From Paulinella micropora (lineage: Eukaryota; Cercozoa; Imbricatea; Euglyphida): a DNA stretch of 64,000 nt. The stretch covers positions 218,353-282,352 of the forward strand of contig BJOX01000013.1 in NCBI GenBank assembly GCA_009731375.1, written 5' to 3'. A program made the translations under genes and the position numbers. Positions 8,821 through 64,000 of the stretch are shown piece by piece. Each line of letters begins with the position of its first letter. Position 1 is the stretch's first letter. Below the pieces are notes generated by a model that did not search any database, had not been told where the DNA came from, and was given only the letters and a program-made list of their open reading frames with translations.

Positions 8821-11800
8821 CTTCGGTGTGTGTGTGTAAGCAAGTGATAGCATGCGTGTAGATAGGTTTGAGATTACTCACCCCCTTTGGTAGGGGAACC
8901 TCACGCCTTGCGAAACACTTGCCAGTTGAGTTGGAACTGGGGCACCCTACAATTACAAGCACGACTCCGTAACTGAGAGGTAGGGAGGAAACGATAGTTC
9001 TGAAATAGTCAGAAGTGATGGCCCCTTTTCCCAATAGGAAGGTGAAAAGGATTAGGGAGCTGGTTGCTCAAGCCTTGCTTATCGTTTGGAACCCTCGGTA
9101 GGGTGTCCAATCCCTGGTTGGGACTCCTTAGTTTCCCTTTTCAGCTTAGGAAGTTCTGTGAGTGTGTGGGGTAGATCGAACCTACCGAGTGCAAAGTAGG
9201 TAAGGACTCCTTGGTGAGCCGCAATAGGAGCACTGCTGTGAAGTCCTTTCCCTGACCCTAGGTGACCTGTTGGGTATAGGTGGGTGAGGAGGGAGTGAAG
9301 TGTGGAGGTAGGAGAGTGATTTGTTGCTTGAAATTTTCGACGAAATTGGAATCGCCAAAAATGAACAAATGAAACGTCTGGCTGACGTCACTCTATCTCC
9401 TTTTGTCTTGGCCTATATTCCCACCAACTAGCCTGCAAATTGGCTGCAATGGAGGGGCTGAGTATGAGCTAGTTTGCACAATCAGACTTTGGTGCACAGC
9501 ACTCGTTTTCTGTTTTCTGTCTGTCTATGTCTGCTCTCTACTCCCTTGTGCACTTTGGATGCTTGGAAGTGGGCACGAAATGANNNNNNNNNNTGGGCAC
9601 AAAATGACAGAACAAGTGAGTTTTGTTGTTGGAAGACAAAATTGATGTCTGTGCAGTCTGTTTCGGATGATGGATAGAGGATGTGACGTGGTTTGTAGGT
9701 GTGTGTGTGGGAGTTCGTTACCGTCGTATACGTTTGCTCCCCTTGCCACCCAACCACCTACACTCTACCCCTCTTTCATATCTCTCTGTTATGTCCTCAC
9801 ACTGTGTATACGATTGGTTGTATTGTGCGGGAGGAGAAGATAGTGGGTGGGTGTGTATAGGTGTCAACAGAGATTGAGTCGTACGTGTCTGTTTGCCACA
9901 CGTTCTAGCCTTGATAATTGGCAGACAATGAGCAAATAGGAACAGAACACACACGTCCTCTCCTCCCCGTATTCCTCTATCTATCTTGTGCAATGGATGT
10001 TTTCTCCTTATGTATACGTTGCAAAGAATAGGGATAGCGAAGTGTCAAACTTGGCGTAAAAGGAAAACAGGTATGGGACTCCACTTTGCTGGTGTGGAAT
10101 AAGTAGGTGAAAGCTGAGTACTCACTCTCCCCCTCTCCTCCACCTGCTCTTCTCCTCCTTTTTGCTCACTCTTACCACTATCTCCCCCTAAAGTAGGCTG
10201 CCTTTCTGTCTCAGTAAAATAAGAGGTAAGGCTTTCCTTGTTTGCTTCTGACTCTGAGTCTAACTCAGCTTCCTCTTACTCCTCTCTCAACCCTTTCTTT
10301 CCTCTCCCTCTTGCTGATTGCTTTCTTGCTCTCTCTCCCCACCTCCACATGTAATTGGGGACTTTCTTTCCTTTGCTATGCAACGCACTTACATTACTCT
10401 CATGGACTACCCGCTAAGGTGTTCTTCTGGGGTCTTGAGTGCCCCCTTAAGTCCTTTTCCACCTAATGCCAAAACTATTTCCCGTAGGAATGTCTTGCAC
10501 GGGGTTCTCCCGTCATATTGTCCTTTCTCAGTCAAGTTTTGTCTAGTCTTTCCTGTGCTTCTAAGAGTGCTGAAACTCATGAAGTCTTACTTGCTGTTTT
10601 CCTTTGAGCAGCACAGGTGGCAGTCACTGTGTCTGATGTGCTTGATGTTCTTGCCTCTTTGCCCGGCCGACGCCGGTGACTCACCTAACCAAAAACGGGG
10701 ACAGGTACTATGCGTTCAAAACTGAGCCACAGGGTTGCGAAAGCTTCCCTTTTTATGTGTCAATTACAGGAATGACACCAACCCCTTTGTCGACGGTCGC
10801 CTCCCAGTCGGCGATGGTCTCCTTCCTTGCTTGCAGTGCCAGAGTTAAGCGCTGCCAAGGCCCATAACCCACTAGACAACAAGGTTCGTACTTTACTTTT
10901 ACTTAGAGATTTTGAATAATACTGACACGTCACACCTAGCGCTACAACCCCAAACTGCCAAAGCTTTGAATTCCGTGGCACCGTTACACATAGAGTGATA
11001 TAGGTATTAATAAAATATGTAACTGTCCTTGGGGTGTGCCGGTATGATTAAATACTATTATTAATAAAATTTGTCTATTGTTGTAATGCCATCAATCAAG
11101 GGGGAGCTTAGGAAGTTAATCATAGTAGGTGATGTGATTAATATTGAAAAGGTATTATATGTACTGTAGTTTCAAAAGTTCAGAGAGAGTTTGTGACACT
11201 AACATTTCGGACTTGAACTACTTCCGGGTCTGGGGTGGCCTTGGCGGTGCCAATGCCAATGAAGTTACCCTGCGTGGTTAGCTCTGTTTCGAAGCGATGA
11301 CTTAGGAGTCTGTACAACGTTTTGGCGGGATTCAATTCTCTGTTAAAGGGTTCCGACCGTGCCACCTGTATTAAAGTAACGTTTGGAGCTGGTGAGTTGA
11401 CAGGGGACGCCTGGGAGACGAATAAACCGGCGGAGAGCACCTCAGTGCAGTCTACATCTCAAGGTGTACAATTAAATGCTATAAACTGCAAACAAAGGTG
11501 CCCCCCTACGCCAACCCCGCCGGGCCGCGCGACAGCGCAGCGAGGCGGGGTTGGCATTGGCCCCTCCCTGTTCAGGTACACATGCACTTCGGGCACAAAC
11601 ACCCCTACATCTATTACACCTCGGCTCGGCCGGACCCGAAATCATGTCTTAATACTTGCCTCTGACTTGAAACTTAGTTGTCACCGTGACGATCGGTCAC
11701 GGTCTCAGCTCGGGCACGGTCTAGTACATCGCCGGGTGACTGATGATTCCACTTCAACTTGACTCTTAAACCTGTCACCTGATCATGATATTAAACCCGA

Positions 11801-11973
11801 GTGACGTACAGTAATTACAGGATGATAATCACTCGATCACTGTCGCAGGCTGGTTACCGGTAAGCTTACTCAGGCAGCTGACTTAGTTTTTCTTTTAGGT
11901 GCCAATTAAGATATATAACCAAAGACAGAACCAGGCTCATAACTGACATGCCAGCCCGAGTGCGCTAGGAAAG
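8821..11973. other. About 3 kb with no recognisable gene
   Basis: Mixed-composition DNA with short open frames only, none protein-like. It includes a 10-N gap at 9584-9593 whose flanks repeat GGGCAC(A/G)AAATGA, and a strong hairpin (11510-11555). The right end is the 3' flank of the large minus-strand gene. Confidence 0.55.
11510..11555. other. Perfect 12-bp inverted repeat (hairpin)
   Basis: GCCAACCCCGCC (11510-11521) and GGCGGGGTTGGC (11544-11555) are exact reverse complements around a 22-base GC-rich loop. It stands alone in otherwise mixed DNA, about 420 bases beyond the stop codon of the large minus-strand gene. Function unknown. Confidence 0.7.
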
Positions 11974-41412
<29,439 letters not shown>

Positions 41413-41539
41413 CTAGCCACGTGTGTGTGTGTCTGTGTGTGTGTCTGTGTGTGTGTCTGTGTGTGTGTGTATGTATTTATGTATGTATGTATGTATGTAC
41501 ACAAATCACATGGGATGTTGAGAGCGATGCATCAAAGAG

Positions 41540-41543
41540 CCAC

Positions 41544-41608
<65 letters not shown>

Positions 41609-41659
41609 GGAGAGACGAAGAAGAGCAAGCTTACGCACACGACTCTGCGAGCACGAGAG

Positions 41660-41690
<31 letters not shown>

Positions 41691-41799
41691 GATAGAGAGA
41701 GAGAGAGAGAGACGGAGAGAGATAGATAGATAGAGTGTGCTGAGAGTGTATGTGTGTGTGTGAGAGAGAGAGAGAGACAGAGAGAGAAAGACAGAAAAT

Positions 41800-41855
<56 letters not shown>

Positions 41856-41862
41856 AAGAGAA

Positions 41863-41899
<37 letters not shown>

Positions 41900-42020
41900 C
41901 AGACAGACAGATAGATAGATAGATAGATAGATAGTAGATAGATAAGATAGATAGATAGATAGAGATAGATAGAGATAAAGAGAGAGAGATAGATAGATAG
42001 ATAGATAGATAGACAGATAG

Positions 42021-42077
<57 letters not shown>

Positions 42078-42280
42078 TGGAAAGATGGAAAGATAGATAT
42101 ATAGATAGATAGATTGATAGATATATATATAAATATATATATATAGAGTGAGAGATGGAAAGATGGAAAGATAGATAGATAGAGAAAGAGAGGGGGGGGG
42201 GGGGGGGGCGGGGNNNNNNNNNNNNNNNNNNNNNNNNNNNNNNNNNNNNNNNGGGGGGGGGGGGGGGGGGGGGGGCTCGG
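41540..42280. repeat. (AATC)n, (GA)n and (GATA)n arrays with gap
   Basis: AATC repeats (41545-41608), then GAAA/GA/GATA repeats to 42190, poly-G, 39 N (42214-42252) and poly-G. Confidence 0.9.
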
Positions 42281-42289
42281 TTGGACGTG

Positions 42290-42690
42290 TCATGCATCAT
42301 GAGAATATGGTAATGCCATATGATATGTTTGGAAATAAGCTATGCAATTAGTGTGCCATGTATGAGAGCTGTGCGATATCCGTGTGCCATGTATGAATAC
42401 AAACAGTGTGTCATGTATGAGAATAAGTTATGCGATATCAGTGTGTGTGCTATGTAAGGAATTAAGCTATGCGATCAGTGTGGCACGACAAGAAGCTTTG
42501 CGATCAATGCGGCATGTCATGGAAATCAGCTATGCGATATCGTGTTAGCCATGTATGAATAAGCAAGCCATTAGTGTAGCATTCATGAGAAAGGTTAGGG
42601 ATATAGATTATGTCATACATGAAAATAAGCATTTGGCACGTGTCATGCATGAGAATAAGCTATACGACCAATTTGCCATGTACGAAAATA
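42290..42690. repeat. Minisatellite, about ten degenerate units of about 38 bp
   Basis: Units of the form GTGCCATGTATGAGAATAAG followed by CTATGCGATATCA, with substitutions and length changes. No protein-like frame. It lies between the two large divergently transcribed genes. Confidence 0.75.
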
Positions 42691-43385
42691 TCCGTGTATG
42701 TATGTACGTACGTACGTACGTATGTATGTATGCATGCATGATGTATGTATCGTACGTACGCATGTACGTACGTGCGTACGTACGTACGTGCGTACGTACG
42801 TACGTATGCATGTATATATGTATGTATGTATGTGTGTGTATGTATGTATGTGTATGTATGTATGTATGTATGTATATATGCATGTAAGTACGTAAGTATG
42901 ACGTACGCACGATGTATGTATGTATGTATTATGTATGTATGTACATGTTGTGTCTGTATGTAGGTACGTACGTACGTATGAATGCATGCATGCATGTATG
43001 TATGTATGTATGTTATGTCTGTATGCATGTAATGTATGTAATGTATGTATGGTATGTATGGTATGTATGGCATGTATGTATGTATGTATGTATGTGGCAT
43101 GTATGTATGTATGTATGTGTGTATGTATGTATGTATGTATGTAGTAGTATGTATGTATGTATGTATGTATGTGTATGTATGTACATTGTATGTATGTATG
43201 TACATATATATGTGTATGTTATGTATATATGTTTATGTTATGTTATGTTTTGTTATGTTATGCTATGTTATGTTACGTATGTATGCATGTATGTATGTAT
43301 GTGTATGTATGTATGTATGTATGAATGTATGTATGACATATGTATGCATGTATGTATGTACTGTATGTATTGTATGTAAATGCAC
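42691..43385. repeat. (GTAT)n/(ACGT)n tetranucleotide array
   Basis: About 690 bases of GTAT repeats with ACGT, GCAT and TATGT variants in the intergenic region. Confidence 0.9.
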
Positions 43386-43564
43386 GCAGGAGTACACACA
43401 GTTTCTGTGTTTGTCTGTTTGACTAATGTTTTACTGTCATAGCAAGTAAAGCTAATATTTCTGCGTTGAAGGCTTGTTGCTGTGTGAGCTGTTCTGGGTA
43501 GATTCTACTGTGTTGGTTGGGCTTTAGTTCTGGATGTAACAACAACAGGATGACAAGAGTTGAT

Positions 43565-43768
43565 TTACCCGGACCCAGTATACACTGAGGTTCTGGTCGG
43601 CATCGATCTCACATCGAAGTTGTACCTGAGAGTATCAGGACTGTAAAGACGACATTTTCGAGGTGCAAGGGGAACCTGGCAGGGAGGTTTGGAGGAACTG
43701 TGCAAGGTAAAGAGCAACCCATTTGTTCCCAGGAAGTCAGACAAGGCCTTCAGATCCTCTTGTGACAT
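43565..43768 (-). CDS. Short hypothetical protein, 67 codons, uncertain
   Basis: ATG at 43768 to TAA at 43567-43565 (begins MSQEDLKALSDFLGTNGLLF). It has protein-like composition and is free of simple repeats, unlike its surroundings. The frame stays open about 30 bases upstream of the ATG (AIYDH) to a TAG and TGA. No family recognised. It might be the last exon of a gene diverging from CPSF2 or a chance frame. Confidence 0.3.
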   Translation of the reverse strand: MSQEDLKALSDFLGTNGLLFTLHSSSKPPCQVPLAPRKCRLYSPDTLRYNFDVRSMPTRTSVYTGSG

Positions 43769-44065
43769 GTGGTCGTAGATGGCGGAGCTGACCGCCCTCT
43801 ATGCTCACCGAGGAGCACAGAGAGAGGTCATTGCCACATACAGGCCATAAATAAAACTAACGGTTCGTAATCGCCATTACCTATTTCTTTCGAAGTACTG
43901 CCGAGATTGCTTAGGCGGACCGGTTGGTCCCGCTTTTCACCACTTTCCCTCGAGTGCCATGACAATGTTATGAAAAAGAAATCCCAGTGAATTTTTCCAG
44001 TGACTCCCATTTCCACGGAAGACAAAACTTTTTGACATCGCGCGCAATAAATCCTGACGACAAGC

Positions 44066-64000
<19,935 letters not shown>

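Noticed and set aside
10242-10867. Plus-strand open frames at 10.2-10.9 kb as a gene
   Set aside because: Overlapping short frames with Leu/Ser/Pro-rich, non-protein-like translations and no splice or start context.

Overview
This is a scaffold from a unicellular (protist-like) eukaryotic nuclear genome. It has multi-exon genes with GT-AG and some GC-AG introns, a CC-tailed Rab-type GTPase, a CPSF2/CPSF100 gene, a SINE with a tRNA-like head, and very dense simple-sequence DNA. There are about 20 N-gaps, many next to homopolymeric G/C runs or duplicated flanks, so local order should be treated with caution. I cannot name the lineage. Nothing suggests a bacterial or organellar origin.

Left part (1-11,900). 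These are compact genes with few microsatellites: a Rab-like GTPase on the minus strand (204-827) with one in-frame TAG; a complete-looking unknown protein on the plus strand (1851-2624); a roughly 650-residue unknown protein on the minus strand (4860-2891) interrupted by one TAA and one frame change; and a coding-like minus-strand region (8468-5756) broken in several places. From 8,500 to 11,900 I see no gene.

Centre (11,974-41,412, minus strand). One very large gene explains this block. I could chain about 58 exons (about 2,860 codons); from 31,463 down to the TGA at 11,974 every intron phase is compatible. The protein alternates Ser/Asn/Pro-rich segments, long coiled coils and three C2-like domains resembling those of copines. 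Its longest intron (about 38.0-31.5 kb) is packed with dispersed repeats embedded in (TAA)n.

Right part (44,066-64,000, plus strand). CPSF2 (CPSF100) is split over 28 exons in the window (about 760 codons) and runs off the right edge shortly before its expected C terminus. Almost every intron is dominated by a tetra- or pentanucleotide array, and four copies of a dispersed element of about 440 bp occur inside (TATC)n tracts here and in the central gene.

The most unusual property is shared by both large genes. Many exons are accompanied by partial copies of themselves. Fragments carrying the 5' half (with acceptor) lie upstream of the intact exon, and fragments carrying the 3' half (with donor) lie downstream, separated by microsatellite. 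I counted more than 35 with no clear exception. In several the differences from the intact exon are purely synonymous.
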